From Gp13-AA77 sp035516075 (GTDB lineage Bacteria; Acidobacteriota; Terriglobia; UBA7540), in contig DATJAQ010000239.1 of NCBI GenBank assembly GCA_035516075.1, positions 1-34,790 of the forward strand: DNA of 34,790 nucleotides, read 5' to 3'. The notes beneath the pieces are model-generated. The model was not told where the DNA came from. It was given only the letters and a program-made list of their open reading frames with translations, and searched no databases. Shown here piece after piece: positions 14,861 to 22,666 of this stretch; the first letter of the stretch is position 1, and each line of letters starts with the position of its first letter. Both the position numbers and the translations under genes were made by a program.

Positions 14861-16426
14861 ATGCGCCGCACTTTGACCAACACGTCCGCGCTGCTCGGGG
14901 TCTGGGCGATTCTGGTGGTGCTCCACGCGCCGCTCCTGAAGCTCCCCTACTTCTGGGATGAGGCTGGATACTACGTTCCGGCGGCGCTGGACTTTTTTCG
15001 CCACGGACTTCTGATCCCCGCCAGCACTCTGCCCACCGGACACACTCCGCTGGTGATGGTCTACCTCGGCCTGGCTTGGCACGTCTTTGGCTTTTCTCCT
15101 GTGGTGACGCGCACGGCGATGATGCTGGCGGCGGCCGCCACGCTCCTCGCCACCGCAAAGCTCGCGCAGAGCGTCTTCCAAGCCCGCGCTTGGGCGACGG
15201 AGGCAGCCCTGGCAAGCGCGGGCTTACTCGCCCTCGCTCCCCTCTTCTTCGCGCAGAGCTCGATGGCTCATCTGGATCTTACCGTCGCGCTCTACACCAC
15301 CTTGGCGATTCTGGCGCTGCTTCGTGGGCGCTGGGCCGGCTTCGGCGTGGCGTCGATCCTGGCCGTGCTGAGCAAGGAAACGGCCGTCATCCTCGTGCCC
15401 GTGGCGGCGGTATTCTTGTGGCGCGATGCGCGCCGCGGGACTCGCCCGATCCCGCCGGCCGCCTGGCTGGCGCTGGTCTCGCCCTGCGCCGCGCTCGCTG
15501 CCTGGGCGATCTACTACCATCACCACACCGGCTTCTGGACCGGCAATGCTGGCTACCTCCAGTACAACCTTTATTCCACGCTCAACCCCGTCCGGATCGT
15601 GCTCAGTTTCGTGCGCCGCGTCTACGAAGTGTTCCTCAGCGGGTTTAACGGCGTCGTGACCACGATGGCGCTTGCCGCCGCCTGGTGGAACAGGAAGCAG
15701 GCGAAAGCGGCACAAGGACCCGCAAGGGCGCCGGCCGAGGAACGCCGGTTTATCCTTTTGACGGCCCTGCTGGTGGGCGCTTATCTGCTCATGCTGAGTG
15801 TTGTCGGCGGAGCGATCTTGCCCCGCTACACTCTGCCCGTTTACCCGCCGCTCGCCGTTCTGGCGCTGATGTACGTCGGCCGGCTGGCACGGCGCGTGGC
15901 ACGCGCCTGCTGCATCCTTGCGGCGATCTTCCTGGTAGCGGGCTGGTTTCAAAACCCGCCCTATCCGTTCCCTTTCGAAGATAATCTCGCCTACGCTGAC
16001 TTCGTTCAGTTGCACCAGCAGGCGGCGCGATATCTTTCCGATTCCGCCGCAGCCGGAGACCCAGGCGCGCCCGGAGCGCGCATTCTCACCGCCTGGCCCG
16101 CGACGAACGAACTCAGCACGCCGGATCTCGGATATGTCGGCGCGCCGCTCGGCGTGGTGCCGGTGGAAGGCTTCGGAGCCGCCGACTTCCGCGCCGTGCC
16201 ACCGGGTTCCTTCGACCTGCTCTACCTCTACTCGCGCAAGTGGGAGCCGCCCGGCAACTGGCTGGTGTGCGTCCCGGGATTGGAAGGGATCGAGCAGCGA
16301 TATTTCGGATACGAGCCCCAGGTGCCGGCCGCGGCGCTCGAAGAGCAATTTCATCTTCAGCTCGTAGCGCGCTGGGAGCGCCGCGGACAGTGGGCAGCCA
16401 TTTACAAACGTATTACTCATCAGTAA
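14861..16426 (+). CDS. GT-C family glycosyltransferase (PMT/ArnT-like)
   Basis: The product is about 521 residues, with roughly 10-11 hydrophobic segments and a C-terminal soluble part after residue 370. The first loop has LPYFWDEAGYYVPAALDFFRHG, where the Asp-Glu pair corresponds to the catalytic acidic residues of GT39/GT83 enzymes. This group transfers sugars from polyprenyl-phosphate donors on the outer face of the inner membrane. Typical motifs SMAHLDLTVALYTTLAI and ILAVLSKETAVILVPVA support the call. The ATG at 14861 follows a weak site. Acceptor (lipid, protein or glycan) is unknown. It lies 170 bp downstream of the M28 gene. Confidence 0.82.
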   Translation: MRRTLTNTSALLGVWAILVVLHAPLLKLPYFWDEAGYYVPAALDFFRHGLLIPASTLPTGHTPLVMVYLGLAWHVFGFSPVVTRTAMMLAAAATLLATAKLAQSVFQARAWATEAALASAGLLALAPLFFAQSSMAHLDLTVALYTTLAILALLRGRWAGFGVASILAVLSKETAVILVPVAAVFLWRDARRGTRPIPPAAWLALVSPCAALAAWAIYYHHHTGFWTGNAGYLQYNLYSTLNPVRIVLSFVRRVYEVFLSGFNGVVTTMALAAAWWNRKQAKAAQGPARAPAEERRFILLTALLVGAYLLMLSVVGGAILPRYTLPVYPPLAVLALMYVGRLARRVARACCILAAIFLVAGWFQNPPYPFPFEDNLAYADFVQLHQQAARYLSDSAAAGDPGAPGARILTAWPATNELSTPDLGYVGAPLGVVPVEGFGAADFRAVPPGSFDLLYLYSRKWEPPGNWLVCVPGLEGIEQRYFGYEPQVPAAALEEQFHLQLVARWERRGQWAAIYKRITHQ

Positions 16427-16482
16427 TTCTGCTTCTGACGCAATTTCCTTTGAGTCGCACATCGCCGCTCAGCACCCTGTAT

Positions 16483-18615
16483 TCAGAATTTCGGAGGATC
16501 GCCGCCCGCCACAGCTCCCCCTCGATCGGCGGCTGTTTCACGCGAGGCAACGCGGTGCAAGGGAGCCCGGCCGGCGGCGCGCTCTGCGATTTTCATCGAG
16601 CCAAGGTTGGCGACGTAGCGGGCAATGCCTTGGTAGAGCCCCTCGGCGATCTGTTGCCGGTACGACGCTTTGGCCAGCAAGTTCTCGTCGCGCGGATTGG
16701 TGAGGAAGGAAATCTCCGCCAGAATCGACGGCATATTGGCGCCGATCAGCACCACGAAGGGCGCCTTCTTGAGGCCGCGATTGGGCTGGTGATTTCCGCT
16801 GCGGGCGGTGGCCTGTTCGAGCGAAACGTCCACCTGCCGCGCCAATTCATCAGACTCGTCGATTTTTTCGGTCAGGGCGATCTTCTTGATCAGGCTTTGA
16901 AGCTGGTGCACGGACTCCTGCGAGGTGGCGTTTTCGCGCGCCGCCACTTCCAGGCTGTTGGGGTCGGAAGTGAAGTTCAGGTAGTAGACTTCGATGCCGC
17001 GCGCGCTGGGATCGCGGCTGGCATTGCAGTGGATCGATACGAAAAGGTCCGCGGCGCGCTGATTGGCGATGGCCGTCCGCTCTTCGAGCGGGATGAAAGT
17101 GTCGTCGCTGCGGGTCATCACCACTTCGGCGCCCATGCGCTGCTGGACGAGCTTCCGCAGGCGCAGCGCCACGTCGAGCGCCACGTTCTTCTCCTCCACG
17201 CCGTCCGGGCCGAGCGTGCCGGTATCGTGGCCGCCATGTCCGGGATCAATCACGATGCGTCCGATCTTCAGGCCCAGCGCCCGGGTGAGCGTGGTGGATC
17301 CCGTCGCCGTCGGGGAGGGAGCGCGAATCCGGGGCGCAACCGCAGCGGCGGTATACGGGTCGTCGGGCACGCCGGAGCCGCCGCCTGAAGATTCGGCGGT
17401 GCCGCCGGCCGCGACGCCGCTATTGAACGCATCACCGAGTGTGGCCGCGACATTGCTTGACGCGTTCTCTTCGGTCCGACCGGGTTGCGTCTCGGGCGCG
17501 GGCACCCGAGGGGCGGCCGCGGAGGCGACGGTCACCGGTGAAGGTATCGGACTCTCGCGCTCGACCAGCGGGCGAACCCCACTTGAAGCGAGCAGCGGCT
17601 GCGCCGCGCCGTGAACGTCGATGATAAGGCGGAAGGGGTTGGGTAGAGTGAATACCGAGTAATCGTGGATCCTCGCAAGATCCAGCACCACGCGCGTAAC
17701 ATCCGGACGGAATTGCGCCACGCGAATCTCCCGCAGGAACCCGTTCTTTAGCGGGAAAGTCTTCCCGGCAAGGGCGTGGCTGAGGCGTGTGTTCGAAAGA
17801 TCGAAGACGAGCCGATCCGGATTCTTCAGCCGGACCGCCTGGTAGGTTGCCGGGTCGTCGACGCTGATTACAATACGCGTGTAGTTCGGTCCCTCCCAAT
17901 AGCGAACATCGTTCACCGCCAGCAGGCGCGCGGGCAGCGTGGCCGAAGGCCCCGCCGGGAAGCCTGGTGCGGCGGGTTGCCGCTCGACCTCGGCATCTTG
18001 TGCCGCCGTCGGGCTCGGATTCACCTCCGCCAAGCGCAACTCCGCCTCGGCTGCGTCGGGAGCGGACGGGTAAAGCCTCAGCAACCTGCCGTATGCCTTG
18101 GCGGCCTGTTCGGGGTTCACGAGGTCCACCCGGTAAATTTCAGCCACTTTGAAGAGGGCTTGCTGCGAAATGGTGGCACCCGGATACTGCTCGGCGAGGA
18201 ACTGGTAGGTCTCTACGGCGCGCTCGTAGAAGCGGCCGCTGCCGGAAACGTGGCCCATTTCCTGGTAGACCGAGGCCTCCGCGCTGAGCGCGTAAGGCGT
18301 CTTGGGATAGCCTGGATCGGTTCGGTAAACGAGGTCGAAGGCGCCGACTAATTTCAGGTAATCTTTCATCGAGCGCGACTGGGGGCGCCGCGCCTCGAGT
18401 TTCGCTTGCGCGGCCAGAGCGCGACTGTAGGCTTTTTCGGCTCGCTCGCGCTTGCTGGCCCCCCGCCCGCCTGCGGACGCCGAGGCGGCCACAATCAGGG
18501 CCAGAAGCATGGCTTGCGCAAGCGGCGCCCACGGGTGCACCTGCGCTGCCACGGCCGACGTGGACGTCCGGCGCGTACCAGGCTCGCGTTCTGTCCCCCT
18601 CGCGTCATTGAGCAA
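16483..18615 (-). CDS. N-acetylmuramoyl-L-alanine amidase (TPR-AMIN-amidase_3)
   Basis: The 710-residue product cleaves the amide bond between MurNAc and the stem peptide. A hydrophobic segment (about 32-48) is the signal peptide or anchor. Residues 55-195 look like TPR helices, an AMIN domain (about 233-338) targets peptidoglycan, and a disordered linker (340-445) leads to amidase_3 (about 450-672). Zinc ligands are His460 in DPGHGG, Glu474 or 475 in GVEEKNVAL and His529 in SIHCNAS; Glu634 in LAEISFLTN is the catalytic acid/base. The TTG at 18615 overlaps the stop of the upstream transglycosylase, so the two are probably coupled. The exact start is uncertain because no ATG lies near. Confidence 0.93.
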   Translation of the reverse strand: MLNDARGTEREPGTRRTSTSAVAAQVHPWAPLAQAMLLALIVAASASAGGRGASKRERAEKAYSRALAAQAKLEARRPQSRSMKDYLKLVGAFDLVYRTDPGYPKTPYALSAEASVYQEMGHVSGSGRFYERAVETYQFLAEQYPGATISQQALFKVAEIYRVDLVNPEQAAKAYGRLLRLYPSAPDAAEAELRLAEVNPSPTAAQDAEVERQPAAPGFPAGPSATLPARLLAVNDVRYWEGPNYTRIVISVDDPATYQAVRLKNPDRLVFDLSNTRLSHALAGKTFPLKNGFLREIRVAQFRPDVTRVVLDLARIHDYSVFTLPNPFRLIIDVHGAAQPLLASSGVRPLVERESPIPSPVTVASAAAPRVPAPETQPGRTEENASSNVAATLGDAFNSGVAAGGTAESSGGGSGVPDDPYTAAAVAPRIRAPSPTATGSTTLTRALGLKIGRIVIDPGHGGHDTGTLGPDGVEEKNVALDVALRLRKLVQQRMGAEVVMTRSDDTFIPLEERTAIANQRAADLFVSIHCNASRDPSARGIEVYYLNFTSDPNSLEVAARENATSQESVHQLQSLIKKIALTEKIDESDELARQVDVSLEQATARSGNHQPNRGLKKAPFVVLIGANMPSILAEISFLTNPRDENLLAKASYRQQIAEGLYQGIARYVANLGSMKIAERAAGRAPLHRVASRETAADRGGAVAGGDPPKF

Positions 18616-19393
18616 AGTGAATGGTCCCCTCGCTGTCTACATAACGATAGATCGGAGCCGCGCTCACCGGGTTGCTTCGATCGACCCCCCGGCCCGAGCC
18701 GTTACGGGCCGTCGAAACCAGGGGCTTGCCTGCGGCAGGCAGCGCATTCGTGGGTTTCACCCGCGCGGCGCCAGTGAAGGCGGTCTTAAGATTCTGCCCG
18801 GCGGGCGCCGCGGACGGGGCGGGGTAGAGCGCCGTGACCGCGCGCACGTAATGCTGCGTCTCGTTGAAGGGCGGAATCCCGCCGTAGCGCTGCACCGCTC
18901 CCTCGCCGGCGTTGTAGGCGGCGAGCGTTAGGGGCACACTTCCTTCGTAGCGCTTCAAGAGCTCTCCAAGGTAGGTCACGCCGCCGCGGATGTTCTCGGC
19001 CGGATCGAACGGATCCTGCACGCCGAAGCGCGCAGCGGTGGCCGGAATAAGCTGCATCAGACCGAGCGCTCCCTTGGGGGAACGGGCGCTCGGCTGGTAG
19101 CCGGACTCCACCCGCATGACGGCGTCCACGAGGCCCGGATCCACTTGGAGCGAGCGGGCAGTCTGGCCGATGAGCAGGCGGATTTCAGGGGCCGGCTGAA
19201 GCGATCTGGAGAACTGAAATGGCGAGGCGGCTGCCGGAGGAAGCCGAGCGGCGTTGACAAAGATGAGGTGGCCCTCAACGTCGCGATCCGCCGCGATGCC
19301 GCCTTGTGGTGAGGGACAAGCCGAGGCGGACGCAAATGCCAGCGCCAGGAAGAGGACGAGCGTCAGGGATTTAATAACGAGCCTTACCTTCAT
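18605..19393 (-). CDS. Lytic transglycosylase (SLT) with C-terminal DUF4124-like motif
   Basis: The 262-residue product cleaves peptidoglycan glycan strands to 1,6-anhydro ends. The signal sequence (1-25) ends ASAC, so Cys26 may be a lipobox cysteine. The SLT domain (about 75-190) has catalytic Glu96 in MRVESGY, then GALGLMQLIPATA and LAAYNAGEGAVQRYGGIPP, the family's Goose-lysozyme-like motifs. The C-terminus YRYVDSEGTIHF resembles DUF4124, and a similar HLIFVNA occurs near residue 42. The ATG at 19393 has CGGAG upstream. Its stop overlaps the amidase start by 11 bp, forming a two-gene wall-hydrolase operon. Confidence 0.92.
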   Translation of the reverse strand: MKVRLVIKSLTLVLFLALAFASASACPSPQGGIAADRDVEGHLIFVNAARLPPAAASPFQFSRSLQPAPEIRLLIGQTARSLQVDPGLVDAVMRVESGYQPSARSPKGALGLMQLIPATAARFGVQDPFDPAENIRGGVTYLGELLKRYEGSVPLTLAAYNAGEGAVQRYGGIPPFNETQHYVRAVTALYPAPSAAPAGQNLKTAFTGAARVKPTNALPAAGKPLVSTARNGSGRGVDRSNPVSAAPIYRYVDSEGTIHFAQ

Positions 19394-19466
19394 CAAGCTC
19401 CGAGCCCCGGCTGACCCGGGCTGAAGCACTCATCCCCTCTGCGATCTGCTCAAGACCGTGAACCTT

Positions 19467-19537
19467 GCGCGAAGCCGATCTTCGCGCCGGTTTGGCGCCA
19501 CGGCGTGCCTGATGAGGGCACCCTCAGCCGGATTATA
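19467..19537 (-). promoter_or_regulatory. Promoter -10 box and leader hairpin of the transglycosylase-amidase operon
   Basis: The minus strand reads TATAAT at 19532-19537, about 140 bp before the transglycosylase start. The predicted leader has a perfect 8-bp hairpin, GCGCGAAG and CTTCGCGC (19467-19487, 5-nt loop). A -35 box is not clear. Confidence 0.4.
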
Positions 19538-19554
19538 CCACCCTACCGTCAATA

Positions 19555-22038
19555 TTATCGGCCTTTCTCGGGAATCGCATAAGTCAATGTCGGGCCGCCT
19601 ACGTACAGGGTCCCCTTTGTTTCGCGGCCGCCGGCGCCCTCGAGCACCAGGAGGCTGTCCCAGTGGATGGGGTAGTGGATCACGCCATCGTTGGCCCCGC
19701 CGCTGTGGTTGCCGAGGGGTTTGTTGAGGTAGACCAGCACGTAGCGCCAGCCCTGCCAATCGAGCGGCCCCCCCTCTTGAAAGGTCTGGCCGGTGGCATC
19801 GGTAAACCTCACGAAGGGCCGCACGCCGGAGCCGTCGCCCCAGAGCCAGAGGCCGAGCGCCTCAGGCTGCCCTGATATCTGGACCAAGTCCGGGCGGCGC
19901 GGCACGAGCCGCAGCGCGGCCTCGCCCGGCGGCAGGCGGAAGTCGATCCGGAGCGCGCCCAGGCCGGGGGTGGGCGGTCCGGCGGCGACTCCCACGGAGC
20001 GCTTGGCGCCCGGCGGCGGCGGTTTGTCTGGGAAGCTCGCGGCCACGGCGCTCCCTTCCGCGCCGCCGTCCTGAACAACCTCGTATCCCGAGGGCGCGGA
20101 CGCCGGCAAAAGGCGCGAGAAATCATCGACGCGCAGGAAGCGGCGGCGGGGCACGAAGAGCACCCGGTCGCCCTCGCCGTCTACCAGCGTAAGGCCCACT
20201 TCGTAGGCGCCCACCGGGCTTTCCTCGAGCGGCAGGTCCAGGGTGGCCTCTTTAGTGCCGGCGGCCAAATCGATGGGTTTCAGAAGCGGCGGGAATTTCA
20301 GCCCCGACCACCCGGTGGGCGCCAGGAAGCCGTGAAAGGCATCGCCGGACGGATTTGCCACCGTTATCGGAAGCTGTCCATCCGAAATGGGCAGAACAGT
20401 GAGTCGCAGGGGATTCGAGGCCACGATGGTGGTGGCCTGGGACACCCTGCCGAGACCGCGGGCTTCCAGCTCCACCCGCAAAGCGGTGGGATCCACCGAA
20501 CGCGTCGCAGCTCCCACACGCAGCTCCAGAGAGGCCTCGGCGCCAGGCCGCGCCTTCGCCGCCGGCCCGGCTTCGGAAGGTTCGCCCGTGGCCTCAACCG
20601 CGAGGCGAACCTGCTTCTGAAGGGGGTTTCTGAGCGCCAGATGGAGCGGCAGCACGCCCGGGGCGCGCACCACGATTTCGAGGGGCAGCTTCTGCCAGGC
20701 TGCGGCCACTGCGAGGAGTTCGTTCGGCTGGCGGGGCGCAAGGTATTGCGGCTCGCCCGTCAAAGTTATCCGCAAGCCGCGGCGGTCCGCCTTGAGCGGC
20801 GCAACTCCTTCACCGGTGCATCCGGTAACGTCGAAGACGCCCCGGCTCGCCGGAATGACCACGGCGTGAGGCGGACTCGCGGTCCAGGCGGCCAGACGGA
20901 CCTCGTTGCCCTTGGTGAAAAGCAGCACGTAATCGTCAGGGCTCTCCAGGGCGAGGCGCTTGTTGAAATGGAGGCCGCCGAGAAGACGGGTGAGCGTCTG
21001 GGCCGCGAAATACGCAGGCTTAGGCCGGTACGGTCCGGTCTGCGAAGTTGACTTAGTTCCCGCAGCGGCTTGGCGGAACCCCACCAGCCCGAAATGGTCC
21101 TCGGGGTTCTTGAGGTCCGCGCCGTCGTCGCGCCAGTCGTACCAGACGGTGAGTGCCACGTCGTTGGCGAGGCCGGCGAGCCACACCCGCGCCAGCATGC
21201 GCGCCTGCTTGGTTTCGTCCAGGCCGCTCCACACGGACGAATAGCCGAATTCGCTCGCGACGATCGGGATGCTCTTCCCGGGCGGCGCGTATTGGCGGAT
21301 GAGCAATCGCACCTGGCGCAGGTCCTCGGCGACGGTCTCCGGATCGCTCGGGCGATAGGGATGAATGGAGACGGCGGACCAGTAGTTGAGCAGCCCGGCT
21401 CGGAAACACGCTTCGAGAAACGGCGGATCGATGACGGCGGTGGCGGGCCCGATGACTTTTTCGCCCGGGGCGGCCTCCTCAATGGCTTCGCTCGTGGCGA
21501 GCGCCAGCTTGATGTAGGCATCGCGATTCGGGTGCGGCGTCCAGAAGTGCCAGTTCGGCTCGTTGTAGATTTCCCACAAGTAGCCGCGGCCTCGGAAATG
21601 CCCCGCCGCCGCCGCCGCCCAGCGTGCGAAGGCGTCCTGAGCCTCGTCGCTCGCCGGCGAGAGGCCGCGGTCGTAAAGCGGGTTGGAGTAATCGAGAATA
21701 AAAAGTGCCTGAAGGTGGTAGGCGTCGAGGGCCGCCACCAAGCCGTCGTAGCTGGAAAAGTCGTACTGGCCCTTGGCCCGTTCGGTTGCGGCCCAGTCGA
21801 AATCCATCCTCACCCAGCGGACACCCGAGGCTGCCAGCATCTGCATCTCGCCGGGTTCGGGGGTGACAAAGTGAATGTCGGCCCCGAGCGCGTCCTGAAC
21901 TTCGGGCTCCGGCGCAGTCTGGGCTCGGATGGGCGCTACTGCTGTGGCCATCGCCAGCAGAACGAGTCCGAAAAGGCCAGTCCTGTGACTGCTTATTCCT
22001 GACCCCCGGTTTAAGGCTTTACTGATTCTAAAGCACAT
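19555..22038 (-). CDS. Secreted TIM-barrel glycoside hydrolase (GH39/GH5-like, clan A)
   Basis: The 827-residue product has a signal peptide (about 18-40, GLFGLVLLAMATAVAPIRAQ) and a clan GH-A barrel (about 52-360). The acid/base is Glu160 in WEIYNEPN and the nucleophile Glu263 in VASEFGYSS; VRMDFDW and VSIHPYRP are further barrel motifs. The C-terminal 450 residues are beta-rich accessory domains. The nearest families by motif are GH39/PslG-like glycosidases; the substrate is unknown. The only canonical start upstream of the signal peptide is ATG 22038, which lies inside a dispersed repeat, so the protein begins Met-Cys-Phe-Arg-Ile-Ser. Confidence 0.85.
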   Translation of the reverse strand: MCFRISKALNRGSGISSHRTGLFGLVLLAMATAVAPIRAQTAPEPEVQDALGADIHFVTPEPGEMQMLAASGVRWVRMDFDWAATERAKGQYDFSSYDGLVAALDAYHLQALFILDYSNPLYDRGLSPASDEAQDAFARWAAAAAGHFRGRGYLWEIYNEPNWHFWTPHPNRDAYIKLALATSEAIEEAAPGEKVIGPATAVIDPPFLEACFRAGLLNYWSAVSIHPYRPSDPETVAEDLRQVRLLIRQYAPPGKSIPIVASEFGYSSVWSGLDETKQARMLARVWLAGLANDVALTVWYDWRDDGADLKNPEDHFGLVGFRQAAAGTKSTSQTGPYRPKPAYFAAQTLTRLLGGLHFNKRLALESPDDYVLLFTKGNEVRLAAWTASPPHAVVIPASRGVFDVTGCTGEGVAPLKADRRGLRITLTGEPQYLAPRQPNELLAVAAAWQKLPLEIVVRAPGVLPLHLALRNPLQKQVRLAVEATGEPSEAGPAAKARPGAEASLELRVGAATRSVDPTALRVELEARGLGRVSQATTIVASNPLRLTVLPISDGQLPITVANPSGDAFHGFLAPTGWSGLKFPPLLKPIDLAAGTKEATLDLPLEESPVGAYEVGLTLVDGEGDRVLFVPRRRFLRVDDFSRLLPASAPSGYEVVQDGGAEGSAVAASFPDKPPPPGAKRSVGVAAGPPTPGLGALRIDFRLPPGEAALRLVPRRPDLVQISGQPEALGLWLWGDGSGVRPFVRFTDATGQTFQEGGPLDWQGWRYVLVYLNKPLGNHSGGANDGVIHYPIHWDSLLVLEGAGGRETKGTLYVGGPTLTYAIPEKGR

Positions 22039-22061
22039 AGTGGCTTCGTTCCGCGATTTCG
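22022..22061 (-). repeat. Dispersed repeat, copy 2 (contains the glycosidase start)
   Basis: The 40-bp element is the reverse complement of the copy at 585-623. It contains the ATG at 22036-22038 used by the glycosidase and the TAG at 22028-22030 that closes an upstream frame beginning in copy 3. Confidence 0.9.
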
Positions 22062-22133
22062 CCCGTTTTTCGGCGTGCGGCCCCGCCAGCGTCCCGCCAA
22101 CCTGAGGAAGTGTACAGATTTAGGACACTCTCA

Positions 22134-22173
22134 CTGATTTTAAAGCACATAGTGGCTTCGTTCCGCGATTTCG
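22134..22173 (-). repeat. Dispersed repeat, copy 3
   Basis: Identical to copy 2 except for one base (ATTTTAAAG for ATTCTAAAG). It begins 112 bp from copy 2. The sequences between copies 2-3 and 3-4 are also similar (CCCCGCCAGCGTCC, GAGGAAGTGTACAGATTT), so a unit of about 112 bp is tandemly repeated. Confidence 0.9.
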
Positions 22174-22246
22174 GCTCTTTTTTTGGCATGCGACCCCGCC
22201 AGCGTCCAGCCAACTTGAGGAAGTGTACAGATTTCGGACGCCATCA

Positions 22247-22280
22247 CTGATTCTAAAGCACATAGTGGCTTCGTTCCGCG
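22247..22280 (-). repeat. Dispersed repeat, copy 4
   Basis: It matches the core for 34 bp and then diverges at the GCGATTTC end. It begins 113 bp from copy 3. Its ATG, read Met-Cys-Phe-Arg-Ile-Ser, opens a frame through the repeat unit. Confidence 0.88.
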
Positions 22281-22415
22281 TTTTTGGCATGTTTTTCCGC
22301 ACAGACGAAGTCCCACCTCCGGGGTGCTCGCTGTCTTTCTCCCTCCCGCACCTGACCTCGACAACCTGGGCATCAGCCTGGGCCCCCGCCTGATACCATC
22401 CCACGGACGCCTTTA

Positions 22416-22455
22416 CTGATTCTAAAGCACATAGTGGCTTCGTTCCGCCATTTCG
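22416..22455 (-). repeat. Dispersed repeat, copy 5
   Basis: It matches the core with a single change (CCGCCATTTCG). It begins 169 bp from copy 4, and the sequence between them is largely unrelated to the 112-bp unit apart from a GGACGCC word next to the repeat. It is the copy nearest the predicted promoter. Confidence 0.88.
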
Positions 22456-22590
22456 TGGCATTTTTGCCCACCTGGGCCTCGGCTCGCTATTTGACGAGGC
22501 GCGCCGAACCGCTGCTCGCGCGGATCTTGAAGGCAGCCCGCCACCAGAGGCACCCTGCGGGTTTGTGTATGATCGACGTAATGACCCAAT

Positions 22591-22618
22591 ATTTAACATG
22601 GGCCGCGATTTCTGTCAA
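22591..22618 (-). promoter_or_regulatory. Predicted promoter of the glycosidase leader
   Basis: On the minus strand TTGACA (22618-22613) is followed after 16 bp by TTAAAT (22596-22591). Transcription from about 22584 would give a leader of roughly 545 nt that holds all four minus-strand repeat copies. No other gene lies between 22039 and 22666. Confidence 0.5.
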
Positions 22619-22666
22619 GGCTTAATGCGCTGTCGCCGATTACGGATTGTCCCTGGAGTGGTCAAC

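Noticed and set aside
15224..16462. 412-codon minus-strand frame
   Set aside because: It is antisense to the glycosyltransferase and has no recognisable motif.
19514..19525. GAGGG-CA-CCCTC hairpin as a terminator of the glycosidase
   Set aside because: The stem is only 5 bp with a 2-nt loop and no U-tract.
22022..22455. CRISPR-like array
   Set aside because: Repeats are 112, 113 and 169 bp apart, the 'spacers' are similar to each other, copies also occur singly at 585, and no cas genes are present.
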